A stretch of DNA of 36,147 nt. It comes from CAZLWF01 sp031972835 (GTDB lineage Bacteria > Patescibacteriota > Minisyncoccia > Phycocordibacterales > UBA9973). The first letter of the stretch is position 1, and every line of letters begins with the position of its first letter. The position numbers were made by a program, and so were the translations under genes. Shown here piece by piece: positions 1-8,546 of this stretch. The DNA lies in assembly GCA_031972835.1 (NCBI GenBank), contig DALYDX010000007.1, positions 1 to 36,147 of the forward strand. The letters are read 5' to 3'. The notes below the pieces were generated by a model that saw only the letters and a list, made by a program, of their open reading frames with translations, searched no databases and was not told the DNA's origin.

Positions 1-46
1 AACAGGGCGGCTTTTAACATGTCTCTATAGTTCATTTTTTTATATC

Positions 47-63
47 TGGTATAATTTATCTAT
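47..63 (+). promoter_or_regulatory. Extended -10 promoter, near-leaderless
   Basis: TGGTATAAT lies at 47-55 and the ATG of the next gene is at 64, leaving 8 nt between the -10 box and the start codon. Transcription would start at or just before the ATG. There is no Shine-Dalgarno site. Confidence 0.6.
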
Positions 64-699
64 ATGAAACAAGCACGACTTGACCAACTCGCAGATGGCA
101 TATTTGCTATCGTTATGACTATTCTCGTTTTTGAAATCCGTGTACCAGAATTTGCTGGACCTGTGACTGATCAACAACTTTTGAATTCTTTGTATAACGT
201 GTATCCGCTCTTCTTGAGTTATCTATTGTCATTTTCACTACTCTTTACTTATTGGTGTTCTCACCATTTTATAGTTTCAGTTTTTGCAAAAAATATCGAC
301 ATAACTCTGACAAATATAAATGCAGTTTTCTTCTTTTTCGTAGGACTAACTCCATTTTCAGCTCACTTTTTAGGTACATACAGTACTTCACCTGTGGCTA
401 TAATTATTTTTGCTTTAAATATATTCTTGATCAGTATGACACTCTATATTATGCGTAGGCATGTAGAGAAATCAGAATCAATCGAGAATATACACATAAG
501 TCACTTAGAGAACATGCATGCTTACACCAGAATCCTATTTCCAATATTTTGTTCCATAGTGGCTGTAATTGTATCTTTTTACAATACTGAGCTTGCATTG
601 TTCTTGTTTACAATAGGTATATTGTTCAATGTCTTACCTGGGAGTACTAGGGCAGTTTTCGGTTTTGTCGAATTTTTTATTGGTAAGAAAATAAAATAA
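64..699 (+). CDS. TMEM175-family (DUF1211) potassium channel-like membrane protein
   Basis: Integral membrane protein of 211 aa, probably a K+ channel subunit in the cytoplasmic membrane. The first helix carries the family signature RLDQLADGIFAIVMTILV (residues 5-22), equivalent to the R-x-x-x-F-S-D-G/A-V-F-A-I selectivity-filter helix of TMEM175. About six hydrophobic segments follow, which fits a single-repeat bacterial TMEM175 that assembles as an oligomer. The family assignment rests on this motif and the topology; channel activity is inferred. It is the first gene of a tight plus-strand run, and the AI-2E exporter gene starts 7 nt after its stop. The promoter puts the mRNA start almost on the ATG. 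Confidence 0.8.
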   Translation: MKQARLDQLADGIFAIVMTILVFEIRVPEFAGPVTDQQLLNSLYNVYPLFLSYLLSFSLLFTYWCSHHFIVSVFAKNIDITLTNINAVFFFFVGLTPFSAHFLGTYSTSPVAIIIFALNIFLISMTLYIMRRHVEKSESIENIHISHLENMHAYTRILFPIFCSIVAVIVSFYNTELALFLFTIGILFNVLPGSTRAVFGFVEFFIGKKIK

Positions 700-706
700 A
701 TAATAT

Positions 707-1717
707 ATGCACTCAAAAGCAACTCAACGTCATTTTTTATACGGACTTTTATTTTCAGTATTTGTTTTAACTGTTTTTATATTCATACCATTTCTCGCAG
801 CAATGGTAGTAGCGGTAACATTTGCTGTAGTGCTACAGCCGGTGTTCAGATGGTTTGTAAAAATATTTCACTCCCGGGGGATTTCAGCATTTTTGACATC
901 TTTGGTTTTGATAGTGATGTTTGCTCTGCCAGTATCTTTTATTGTGCGTGAGGTTGTAATTCAGGCGAAAGTTTTTACTGGATCAGAAAATGGTCTAAGT
1001 TCTATAACCAACCTGGTATCTTCTGTAGAAGCTCCACTCAATCGCGTACTACCTGGATCATCAGAGAAGGTGACTGTATATTTACAAGATTTAGCACAGA
1101 CTTTGGGCAGCAATATTGGACCAGTATTTGCCGGCACATTTCATACATTTGTTTTCTTTGGCATAATGCTTATCTCACTATTTTTCTTTTTCAAAGATGG
1201 ACCACAATTTGAAAAAGCTCTTATCAAGATCAGTCCACTGGGCGATACATATGATCAGGAGATACTAGGTAGATTGAAACGGGCTGTGAACTCAGTCATA
1301 CGAGGTTCTCTTACAATAGCTCTGATTCAAGGTGTGCTCACAGGATTGGGCTTATGGATATTTGGAGTGCCAAATCCAGCCCTGTGGGGATCGCTCGCTG
1401 CTTTTGCAGCACTTGTGCCGAGTATCGGTACATCTCTAGTGCTTGCCCCGTCAATACTTTTTCTATTTATAACAGAACAGTTCTTCCCAGCGCTTGGTTT
1501 GACCATATGGTCTATGCTTATAGTTGGGCTTATAGACAATCTACTAAATCCATACCTAGTTGGACGTGGAGTCAATATTCATCCACTCTTTGTACTTTTG
1601 TCAGTGATCGGAGGGCTTTCTGTCTTTGGTCCAGTTGGATTTATTGTTGGACCTCTTACAATCAGCTTGCTCTATGCTCTGCTTGATATATACAAGCTTG
1701 GTTTTAAATCAGAATAG
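707..1717 (+). CDS. AI-2E family transporter (UPF0118/PerM-like)
   Basis: Polytopic membrane protein of 336 aa, the usual length of the AI-2E exporter/PerM superfamily. Two N-terminal hydrophobic segments (residues 11-55), a variable extracytoplasmic stretch (about 85-150), then 5-6 helices with the typical C-terminal run LIDNLLNPYLVGRGVNIHPL (about 273-292) and a final G-rich helix pair. Members include TqsA and Na+/H+ antiporter-like proteins, so the substrate cannot be called. It starts 7 nt after the TMEM175-like gene with no promoter in between, so the two are probably co-transcribed. Confidence 0.85.
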   Translation: MHSKATQRHFLYGLLFSVFVLTVFIFIPFLAAMVVAVTFAVVLQPVFRWFVKIFHSRGISAFLTSLVLIVMFALPVSFIVREVVIQAKVFTGSENGLSSITNLVSSVEAPLNRVLPGSSEKVTVYLQDLAQTLGSNIGPVFAGTFHTFVFFGIMLISLFFFFKDGPQFEKALIKISPLGDTYDQEILGRLKRAVNSVIRGSLTIALIQGVLTGLGLWIFGVPNPALWGSLAAFAALVPSIGTSLVLAPSILFLFITEQFFPALGLTIWSMLIVGLIDNLLNPYLVGRGVNIHPLFVLLSVIGGLSVFGPVGFIVGPLTISLLYALLDIYKLGFKSE

Positions 1718-1738
1718 CTATGAATTTGGTTAGTTGCT

Positions 1739-1757
1739 TGTTATAATATTACTATCA
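1739..1757 (+). promoter_or_regulatory. Extended -10 promoter, near-leaderless
   Basis: TGTTATAAT at 1739-1747, 10 nt before the ATG at 1758. An in-frame TTG at 1734 would put the start codon upstream of this promoter, so 1758 is preferred. Confidence 0.6.
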
Positions 1758-2843
1758 ATGATCTCTTCATCGCACTATACAATCACAAAAAATAGTAGAA
1801 ATTTCTTGGCAACCTCTATTGGTATTAGTATTTTTTTTATATTGCTTGGAATTTTGGCAATATACCTCATAGGTAATCGTGTTGACCGAATTGAAAGAGA
1901 AAGATTTCTCGTTCGAGTTCAAAATGCAGCTATCTTGATAGAGCCTAACGATGTCCTCGCTTTGTCTGGTACAGAAAGTGATATCGACAGTCCTGCTTAT
2001 AAAAAATTAAAAGAAAAGATGTTTGACCTAGGTGTCGTTAACACAGACGCTCGTTTTACGTATTTGATGGGTCTTTCAGGAGATAAACTTTTTTTCTATG
2101 TTGATTCAGAACAACCTAATTCTCCAGATTATTCTGCACCGGGAGATATATATGAGGAAACATTGCCAATTGAAGTTTTAAATTTCAAGAGTGGGACACC
2201 TTTTGTAGAAGGTCCATATACAGACGGTTGGGGTAGGTGGGTCTCAGCATATGCGCCTGTTGTTGATCCTGTAAGCGGTAGTACTATTGCGATCATAGGT
2301 ATGGATATTAGTGCAGACTATTGGACTACACAGATATTGTATATACGTCTAGTTACTGGCTTGGTGACTCTTCTTATTTGTGGATTTTTGATTGTACTTA
2401 TGCTTTACCTGAGAAATTCTGTGGGCAACATAGAACTTCTACATAAAGACAATGAAACACTCCGGGCTAGCAAAGAATATCTACTTGAGACTGAAAGCAT
2501 AGTCCACTTGGGTAGATGGAACCTAAATCTGATGGTTAACGAATTGTCTTGGAATGATCAGATGTTTTCTATATTTGGAATATCAGAGAATATGAAAATA
2601 ACTCCTGATACTTTCTTTGATTCAATACACCCAGAAGATTTAAAGCAAGTCAAAGATGCTTTTGAAAATGCAACCAAAGGAGGTAAAGATTCTTTTGATA
2701 TATTATATAGAATTCTTGTGCCAAATATGCCAGTCAAGAAAATACTTTCAGTGTGTTCAGTTCGCAAGAATCCAAAAGGCGCAATTTTCCGTATAATTGG
2801 CACAGCACAAGATGTATCAAATTTTTCAATAACTCGTTTGTAA
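1758..2843 (+). CDS. Cache-PAS membrane sensor lacking an output domain
   Basis: Membrane sensor of 361 aa. Order: short cytoplasmic N-terminus, TM helix (about 18-40), extracytoplasmic Cache-like domain (about 45-200; note GRWVSAYAPV and AIIGMDISADYW), second TM (about 208-228), then one PAS fold-3 domain (about 245-355; GRWNLNLMVNELSWNDQMF, IHPEDL, IGTAQDVS). The protein stops right after the PAS domain: no HisKA/HATPase, GGDEF or other effector is visible, and the downstream gene is a clean, separate VirD4-like ATPase 4 nt away. It may signal by protein contact or be a remnant of a histidine kinase. The start at 1758 is chosen because the -10 box lies just upstream. The domain calls are by pattern and good; the ligand is unknown. 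Confidence 0.75.
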   Translation: MISSSHYTITKNSRNFLATSIGISIFFILLGILAIYLIGNRVDRIERERFLVRVQNAAILIEPNDVLALSGTESDIDSPAYKKLKEKMFDLGVVNTDARFTYLMGLSGDKLFFYVDSEQPNSPDYSAPGDIYEETLPIEVLNFKSGTPFVEGPYTDGWGRWVSAYAPVVDPVSGSTIAIIGMDISADYWTTQILYIRLVTGLVTLLICGFLIVLMLYLRNSVGNIELLHKDNETLRASKEYLLETESIVHLGRWNLNLMVNELSWNDQMFSIFGISENMKITPDTFFDSIHPEDLKQVKDAFENATKGGKDSFDILYRILVPNMPVKKILSVCSVRKNPKGAIFRIIGTAQDVSNFSITRL

Positions 2844-2847
2844 TATT

Positions 2848-4908
2848 ATGAATCCTGACGATAAAATAACTTATTTCGGAGAAACAGATTACCGTAATAC
2901 ACGAACCAAGTTCGGTATTAAGGCCCTTGATCGTGCGAGACATATGTATGTGATAGGAAAGACGGGTATGGGAAAGTCTACGCTACTTGAAAACATGGCT
3001 ATCCAGGATATTCAAAATGGAGAAGGTATGGCGTTTATAGATCCTCATGGAGGTACAGCAGAAAAGCTACTCGACTATGTTCCTGAGCATCGCATAAAGG
3101 ATGTTGTATATTTTGCTCCTTTTGATATGGAATATCCAATATCTTTCAATGTTATGGAAGATATTGGTCCTGACAAGCGTCACTTGGTAGCAAGTGGGCT
3201 CATGAGTTCATTCAAGAAAATATGGGTTGATGCTTGGAGTGCTCGTATGGAATATATTTTGAACAATATACTCCTTGCGTTACTTGAATATCCAGATTCT
3301 ACGTTGCTTGGTGTAAACAGAATGCTTGCCGATAAAGATTTTCGCAAGAAAGTTGTTGAAAATGTTTCTGATCCATCTGTAAAGTCTTTTTGGGTTGATG
3401 AGTTTGCAAAATATGGAGACAGGTATATGCAAGAAGCCGGAGCTGCGATTCAAAACAAAATCGGACAATTTACTGCGAATCCAATAATCCGAAATATCAT
3501 CGGTCAACCTCGTTCGTCTTTTGATATTCGAAAAGTAATGGATGAAAAGAAAATACTTATCATGAACCTTTCAAAGGGTCGTGTTGGTGAGCAAAATGCA
3601 GCACTACTAGGAGGAATGTTGATTACAAAAATATATTTGGCGGCAATGTCTCGTGCAGACGCTTCAGCTGATGCATTGAAGAAGCTTCCACATTTTTATT
3701 TTTATGTGGATGAATTCCAATCCTTTGCTAGTGATAGTTTTGCTGATATTTTGTCTGAGGCTCGTAAATACAAACTTAGTCTTACTATTGCGCATCAATA
3801 CATAGAGCAAATGTCTGACGAAGTCAGGGCTGCAGTTTTTGGAAACGTTGGTACGATGATTATTTTTAGAGTGGGAGCAACAGATGCCGAAGTGTTTGAA
3901 AAAGAGTTCTCGCCGACGTTTACCGCCGAAGATATTGTGAATTTGGGATTTATCCAAATATATCTGCGTTTGATGATAAATGGTATTGGCTCGAAGCCTT
4001 TTTCAGCATTATCCATGCCCCCAATTGAAAAACCACCTAAGTCATATACCCAAGAAATCATAGAAAATTCTAGAAGCGCAAATGCTCGTCCAAAAGCTAG
4101 TATTGAAGAAAATATAAAAGAATGGCACGCACCAGTTGTAGTAGAAAAACCTCCTCGTCGTGATGGACCTGCTGATGGTGTACCTAGACAGGCATTTGTT
4201 CCAGTAGGAGATAAGCCAAAACCTTATGTGGCAAAAGAGACCACATCTTTTTCACCAAGGCCGATTTTCAAGCCAGTGCCTGCTAGTGTGAATCCATCTG
4301 CGAATACATCTTTTTCTCAGAACACAAAACCACAGCCCGCTTTCACTCCGAAGCCATCCTTTGTTTCTAATACAAAAACTATTCCCCAAGCTTCACCTAT
4401 AAAAACACAAAGCACTCCGAATACATTTAAGAAACCTGAAGAGAAAAAACCTTTTTCTGGACTTAGAGATTTGATTGATAAAATTGATACAGATGATATA
4501 CCAAAATCTCCAGTCCAAACTTATAATCAAAATAGGAATACATATCCGAATCCAAAACCACCCGAAGTCGTAGTAGAGAAGACGATGTCACTGTCTGGTT
4601 TAAAAAGTAAACCGCTTTCTCAAAAAGAACCAACAATAGAGAATAGAAATGCACTTAAAAATGTTTTAGCACAAGCTTTGACTGAGAGTGCAAAGAATCC
4701 ACCTCCACCACCTCCTAGATCGGCAGATAAAAATATTCAGCCTGGGATTGTACAGCGCCCACCGATGCAGCAGACAAATGAACCAGTAAAACAAACAGAG
4801 GACAATCAAGTAAGTCAACAGTCGAGCGTTAACCAGCCGCAAAATAATCCTCCTTCTAAAAAACCAAAAGAAGTTCCCGAGGATATATTACTTAAGATTT
4901 TAGAATAA
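2848..4908 (+). CDS. VirD4/TraG-like type IV secretion-type DNA ATPase with Pro-rich tail
   Basis: ATPase of 686 aa. Walker A is GKTGMGKST (37-45), Walker B is FYFYVDEF (283-290), and there is a sensor-like LTIAHQYIEQM (312-322). This is the VirD4/TraG coupling-protein ATPase fold common in CPR genomes. No N-terminal transmembrane segment is present, unlike classical VirD4. Residues about 400-680 are low-complexity, rich in Pro, Lys, Ser and Gln, probably disordered, ending in a short helical motif. Known family members couple DNA or protein to secretion channels, but no relaxase, VirB4 or pilin gene is visible here, so a role in conjugation is unproven; a pilus or DNA-uptake machine elsewhere is possible. 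The next gene begins 1 nt after its stop, implying translational coupling. Confidence 0.8.
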   Translation: MNPDDKITYFGETDYRNTRTKFGIKALDRARHMYVIGKTGMGKSTLLENMAIQDIQNGEGMAFIDPHGGTAEKLLDYVPEHRIKDVVYFAPFDMEYPISFNVMEDIGPDKRHLVASGLMSSFKKIWVDAWSARMEYILNNILLALLEYPDSTLLGVNRMLADKDFRKKVVENVSDPSVKSFWVDEFAKYGDRYMQEAGAAIQNKIGQFTANPIIRNIIGQPRSSFDIRKVMDEKKILIMNLSKGRVGEQNAALLGGMLITKIYLAAMSRADASADALKKLPHFYFYVDEFQSFASDSFADILSEARKYKLSLTIAHQYIEQMSDEVRAAVFGNVGTMIIFRVGATDAEVFEKEFSPTFTAEDIVNLGFIQIYLRLMINGIGSKPFSALSMPPIEKPPKSYTQEIIENSRSANARPKASIEENIKEWHAPVVVEKPPRRDGPADGVPRQAFVPVGDKPKPYVAKETTSFSPRPIFKPVPASVNPSANTSFSQNTKPQPAFTPKPSFVSNTKTIPQASPIKTQSTPNTFKKPEEKKPFSGLRDLIDKIDTDDIPKSPVQTYNQNRNTYPNPKPPEVVVEKTMSLSGLKSKPLSQKEPTIENRNALKNVLAQALTESAKNPPPPPPRSADKNIQPGIVQRPPMQQTNEPVKQTEDNQVSQQSSVNQPQNNPPSKKPKEVPEDILLKILE

Positions 4909-4909
4909 C

Positions 4910-6328
4910 ATGAGATTGTCGAGTAAATATTTGTTTTTATTACCTATCGTATTTATGCCTTTTTTAGTGCGCGCAGATATATCTGTAACGGAGATTATGT
5001 ATGATCATTCTGGGTCTGATACAGATTTTGAGTGGGTAGAATTTTATAATTCTGGATCTGATACTGTAAGTTTGTCGGGATGGAAATTCAACGATGGATC
5101 CAGCCATACTCTAAATGAGCCACCTCTCAATGGAGGTATGGGTTCTCTTGAAATTGGACCAAATGAATATGTTGTCTTTGCAGGCAATGCAACAGCTTTT
5201 TTGAGTGAATATGTAAGTTACAGTGGGACTTTGATTGATACAGTTATGTCACTTGCAAATACAACAGACACGGTTTCGCTTGTCGATGATACTGGAGCGA
5301 CTGTTGCAAATTATACATATAGTTCAGAGTCAGGTGGAGTAGGTGATGGCACAAGTCTCTCAAAGATCGGAGGGGTTTGGCAGAGCGGGAGTCCAAGTCC
5401 AGGGGAATCAAACTCTGAATCGACAGACAGCGGTGGCTCATCTGAGATAAGTGATAACACAGATTATGTTACTAGTACTACAGAAGAGGATGCAGATTTT
5501 TTGGATTTTGTACCACCAGAAGACAATGTTGAAATCCTATCAGACATAGTGATTGTATCTGGTATGTCGTCAGAATTTGATTCACTTTTAAAAAAAAGTA
5601 ACGGGGATATAAGTCGTAGTGGTAATTATATGTGGAACATGGGGGATGGTACTCAGTATGTATTTAAACCAGCCAAAAGATTCGAACACACATACTATTA
5701 CCCAGGAGAATACATGATAGTGCTAGATTATTATAGTACTGGTAGTGTTGAAAAAGACGATACTGATAGGCTTGTTGTAAAAGTTGTGGACGCTTCTATT
5801 GTTGCAAAGATTTTAACTGGTGGTGCTATAGAAATATCGAATACTTCTAAGTATGAACAAGATTTAAATGGGTGGGTGGTTGAAAGTGACTATGCTTCTT
5901 ATAAATTCCCATCGAGTTCAATTCTTCTTGCTGGTAAAAAAGTTATTCTTCCGCCTAGAAATACACATTTTCCTTCAAATATTTCAAAAATAATACTTAG
6001 ATATCCAAACGGGGAATTTGCTTATCAGTATCCTTTACAGGATGTAGATACTAAAAGCACCGCTCTAGTAAATCATACTAGTAGCTCAAAAACATATTTA
6101 GGGTTTCAGTCTAAAGAAACCGAAGACTCATTTGGTTTAGATAGTTCAGAAAATTTATCTGCTAACACAGCAAAAATCCCGCTTCCTACAAATACGTATG
6201 CATACTTGGGGTTTGCGGGAGTTTTGGTTTTAGGGGTTGGTAGTATTTTTTATACTAAGAGTATTTCAAATAAAAATTCTGTAGATAAAAAAAGTGAAGC
6301 AGACGAGTTTGAGCTTATTGAAGAATAG
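4910..6328 (+). CDS. Surface-anchored lamin-tail domain protein with PKD-like domain
   Basis: Secreted or membrane-anchored protein of 472 aa. Signal peptide at 1-22 (LPIVFMPFLVRA, then D-I-S). A first lamin-tail domain (about 23-140) shows the hallmark ITEIMY-like start and DFEWVEFYNSGSD. A Ser/Gly/Thr-rich linker follows, then a PKD-like domain (about 235-295; WNMGDGT and FEHTYYYPGEY), a second degenerate lamin-tail-like domain (about 297-375; ISNTSKYEQDLNGWVV), and a C-terminal TM helix (about 430-450) with a charged tail. Such proteins are common on CPR cells and bind at the envelope or to DNA/polymer ligands. The gene ends in a 14-nt tail-to-tail overlap with the anti-sigma gene on the other strand. 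Confidence 0.8.
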   Translation: MRLSSKYLFLLPIVFMPFLVRADISVTEIMYDHSGSDTDFEWVEFYNSGSDTVSLSGWKFNDGSSHTLNEPPLNGGMGSLEIGPNEYVVFAGNATAFLSEYVSYSGTLIDTVMSLANTTDTVSLVDDTGATVANYTYSSESGGVGDGTSLSKIGGVWQSGSPSPGESNSESTDSGGSSEISDNTDYVTSTTEEDADFLDFVPPEDNVEILSDIVIVSGMSSEFDSLLKKSNGDISRSGNYMWNMGDGTQYVFKPAKRFEHTYYYPGEYMIVLDYYSTGSVEKDDTDRLVVKVVDASIVAKILTGGAIEISNTSKYEQDLNGWVVESDYASYKFPSSSILLAGKKVILPPRNTHFPSNISKIILRYPNGEFAYQYPLQDVDTKSTALVNHTSSSKTYLGFQSKETEDSFGLDSSENLSANTAKIPLPTNTYAYLGFAGVLVLGVGSIFYTKSISNKNSVDKKSEADEFELIEE

Positions 6329-7691
6329 ATTTCGTATTTTTTATAGCGTCTATCTTGATATCAATTTCAGTTATATTTTCTGCGTTGATTTCTATTTCAA
6401 ATGGAGAACCTAGATACTCTTCGTCTCTAGAAAGACTTGTCACATCTACAAAATACTTACCTAAAGGTAGGTCTATTTTAAATGTGCCGTCTTCTCCTAC
6501 TGCTACCATGCTTACAACTTCAGTTTTGTCGGAGTTATATATGATTACTTCTCTATTTACGTACAGGTCTCTATCTACTTCGCATGTACTTAAAATACTA
6601 ATCAATGGACATTTTGTGTCTATAATTATTTTCCCAGTTAGAGTATTTTTAGCTTCCTGGGTAGTCTCTAGGATTGCCATGGTGCTAGTACTTTCTGTCA
6701 TTTCAAAAACTATTTGACCATTTAGAGTTCCAAATGTTGTTGGAGCTAATGAGCCCTCGTTTGTTTTTGTGAGTTTTGTCAGAATTATAGGCTCTAAAAC
6801 TTCTTCTACAGTTTCTACTTCGGTTATCGCTAAGCTCTCGCTTACCGCTGCTTTTTCATCTATTACAGCCAAAGATTCAGTTGCTTGAGCTTGTATTTTT
6901 TGTGTTTCTACCATCACTATGTCAGATAGGTTAGAAGTTAGGTTTTGGAATTCCATACTAAGTACTATTTTCTCTGACTGTTCTGGTGTTGTGTTGGTTT
7001 CTACTGTTTCAGTACTAGATACTATTGTTTCAATATTTTCTGTAACAACTATTTCCTCTGTTTGAGTATCTGCAACTCTTTGGTCTGTTGATTTATTTTC
7101 TAGAGTAGCTTCTTCCATTTTTGTTGTTTCAGCTTCAAATTCTATAAGAGTAGGCAATAGGTCTTGAGCGACTGCTACTACGAGCTCTTCTTGTCCGCTA
7201 GTTTGAAGTTCATCAAAACTGTTATTGAGTTCTCTTGCGTGATCTACGAAAGCTTCTTTTATTGTTTCAGTTTGCTCAGAAGTTAATTCTCCTGTTTTTT
7301 GAAGTTCTCTTACCTCGTCTATTCTCTTCTCGATTCTGTGTTTTTGAATGTTAACTTTTTTTACAGGAGTAGACGCAAGAGAAACTTCTATTTCTTCTTT
7401 TACGTGTATTTTAATAGGGTAGAGTAGATCTCCTGGAAGTGTTTGCTCTGAGGCGTATGTAAGTGATCCCGCACCAACTAAAAGCAGTATCAATGCCCCA
7501 GCGGTGACCTTCACAAAAGCTTTTACATTCCATATATTTTTTATATGACCTAGATAAGGGGATAGTATAGAGTATTCTGAGCGTATTGGTAATCTTGTAT
7601 AAGAAAGCAGGCGAAAACGCATCTCATCTTTTTCTCGTGAGGTTAGTTTTACTTGTTTACCTTTTTTAAATTGTGATTCTATATCTATCAT
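6315..7691 (-). CDS. Membrane anti-sigma-like protein (DUF5667 type) with extracytoplasmic sensor
   Basis: Single-pass membrane protein of 458 aa. A short cytoplasmic N-terminus (1-57) would contact the sigma factor; TM helix at 58-80. Outside the membrane is the DUF5667 signature LPGDLLYPIK (85-94) followed by a helical region (to about 190), a Glu/Thr/Val-rich low-complexity stretch (about 195-330), and a C-terminal beta-sandwich resembling a carboxypeptidase-regulatory/CNA-B fold (about 350-455, with GEDGTFKIDLPLGKYFVDV). Its ATG overlaps the stop of the sigma gene by 4 nt (ATGA), which supports a sigma/anti-sigma pair. The anti-sigma role is inferred from context; DUF5667 itself has no proven function. 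Confidence 0.7.
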   Translation of the reverse strand: MIDIESQFKKGKQVKLTSREKDEMRFRLLSYTRLPIRSEYSILSPYLGHIKNIWNVKAFVKVTAGALILLLVGAGSLTYASEQTLPGDLLYPIKIHVKEEIEVSLASTPVKKVNIQKHRIEKRIDEVRELQKTGELTSEQTETIKEAFVDHARELNNSFDELQTSGQEELVVAVAQDLLPTLIEFEAETTKMEEATLENKSTDQRVADTQTEEIVVTENIETIVSSTETVETNTTPEQSEKIVLSMEFQNLTSNLSDIVMVETQKIQAQATESLAVIDEKAAVSESLAITEVETVEEVLEPIILTKLTKTNEGSLAPTTFGTLNGQIVFEMTESTSTMAILETTQEAKNTLTGKIIIDTKCPLISILSTCEVDRDLYVNREVIIYNSDKTEVVSMVAVGEDGTFKIDLPLGKYFVDVTSLSRDEEYLGSPFEIEINAENITEIDIKIDAIKNTKSILQ

Positions 7692-8233
7692 AAATTCTTT
7701 TTTTCAATTTTTTCTTTTATCTTTGCGATACCTCGGTGGATTTTTACGGATACATTGTTTTCAGTCTCTCCTAGTATTTTAGCGATTTCTTTTACTGACA
7801 TCTCTTCTATATATCTCATGATAATCGCATCTCGGTAAGGCTCGTCCAATGTATCCAGTATCTTTTTGATAATCTCAATATCATATAAATCTGATTTGTT
7901 TTCCGTTCCTTCAAATTCGAAATCTATGCCATCGTCCAACATCTTGTCGAGCGATGAAGATTTCTTCTTTCTATATGAGTCGATAACTAGGTTGTTTGCA
8001 ATTGTAAAAAGTAGTGACTTAACATTGCGAACCTGGTTTCCTTCCTGTATGTATTCCCAAGTTTTCATAAAAGCTTCTTGGGTCAAGTCCAAGGCCTTTT
8101 CTCGGTCGCTAGTCTTGTAAAAACAATATCGAAAAAGGCTGTCACTATGGGTTTCATAGCAATCCATGAATATCTTTTGGTAGTTTTCAGGGTTCTTGTC
8201 GTTCATTGTATATGACGTATAGAAGGTGCTCAT
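7688..8233 (-). CDS. ECF-type RNA polymerase sigma-70 factor
   Basis: Sigma factor of 181 aa, the normal size of the ECF group. Region 2 is at about 22-90 (ALDLTQEAFMKTWEYI and TIANNLVIDSYRKK) and region 4 at about 120-175 (LDEPYRDAIIMRYIEEMS, then KEIAKILGETENNVSVKIHR as the helix-turn-helix). It directs RNA polymerase to a small regulon, probably envelope stress given the membrane anti-sigma encoded with it. An alternative start at Met10 (8206) is possible because the first nine residues are not conserved in type. A -10 box lies 16 nt upstream of the chosen ATG. Confidence 0.88.
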   Translation of the reverse strand: MSTFYTSYTMNDKNPENYQKIFMDCYETHSDSLFRYCFYKTSDREKALDLTQEAFMKTWEYIQEGNQVRNVKSLLFTIANNLVIDSYRKKKSSSLDKMLDDGIDFEFEGTENKSDLYDIEIIKKILDTLDEPYRDAIIMRYIEEMSVKEIAKILGETENNVSVKIHRGIAKIKEKIEKKNL

Positions 8234-8255
8234 CTTACGTCACTTAGACATTATA
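8234..8255 (-). promoter_or_regulatory. -10 box upstream of the sigma factor gene
   Basis: On the minus strand TATAAT occupies 8255-8250, 16 nt before the ATG at 8233, predicting a leader of roughly 10 nt with no Shine-Dalgarno site. No clear -35 box. Confidence 0.4.
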
Positions 8256-8287
8256 TTCTTTTGTTTTAAACTGAGCTAGCTACATAA

Positions 8288-8316
8288 GCCTAAAAACCCT
8301 AAAATACAGGGTTTTT
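8288..8316 (-). terminator. Terminator after the 44-aa peptide gene
   Basis: Inverted repeat CTAAAAACCCT / AGGGTTTTTAG with a 7-nt loop. On the minus strand it directly follows the 44-aa ORF and carries an internal T-run, so it would stop that transcript before the sigma promoter. Confidence 0.6.
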
Positions 8317-8449
8317 AGCTTATTTCTTCGTTCTTGATCTTTATTTCTGATTTATTCAAAATACTGTGCATTATTGCCTCTAGTATTGTGAGACTCATCA
8401 TAAAAATCGATATGAGTATAATGATTGTAAAAATTGGGTGTGTTTGCAT
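8315..8449 (-). CDS. 44-aa single-pass membrane peptide
   Basis: Small ORF starting at the ATG at 8449. The peptide begins MQTHPIFTIIILISIFMMSL, i.e. a hydrophobic helix over about residues 6-27, and ends with a charged tail rich in Lys and Glu. It is supported by a good Shine-Dalgarno site on the minus strand (AAGGA, 8 nt before the ATG), which is rare in this window, and by a terminator right after the stop. A longer reading of the same frame to 8683 would be antisense into the flavoprotein gene and is not believed. Function unknown; single-helix regulators of membrane complexes look like this. Confidence 0.5.
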   Translation of the reverse strand: MQTHPIFTIIILISIFMMSLTILEAIMHSILNKSEIKIKNEEIS

Positions 8450-8531
8450 GGTGGTTTCCTTATGCTTTTTATGACGAAGAAGATTTGAGAATCTTACAAA
8501 AAAAACAAAATATGAAATATACATAATATTT

Positions 8532-8546
8532 TGGTACAATACTTTC
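8532..8546 (+). promoter_or_regulatory. Extended -10 promoter, leaderless
   Basis: TGGTACAAT at 8532-8540, exactly 6 nt before the ATG at 8547, so +1 should coincide with the start codon. Confidence 0.6.

Noticed and set aside
1734..1757. TTG start eight codons upstream of the Cache-PAS gene
   Set aside because: It lies upstream of the -10 box that must precede the transcript start; ATG 1758 fits the spacing seen at other genes.
2848..4908. Conjugative element or integrative plasmid based on the VirD4-like ATPase
   Set aside because: No relaxase, integrase, attachment repeats or other secretion genes are visible around it.
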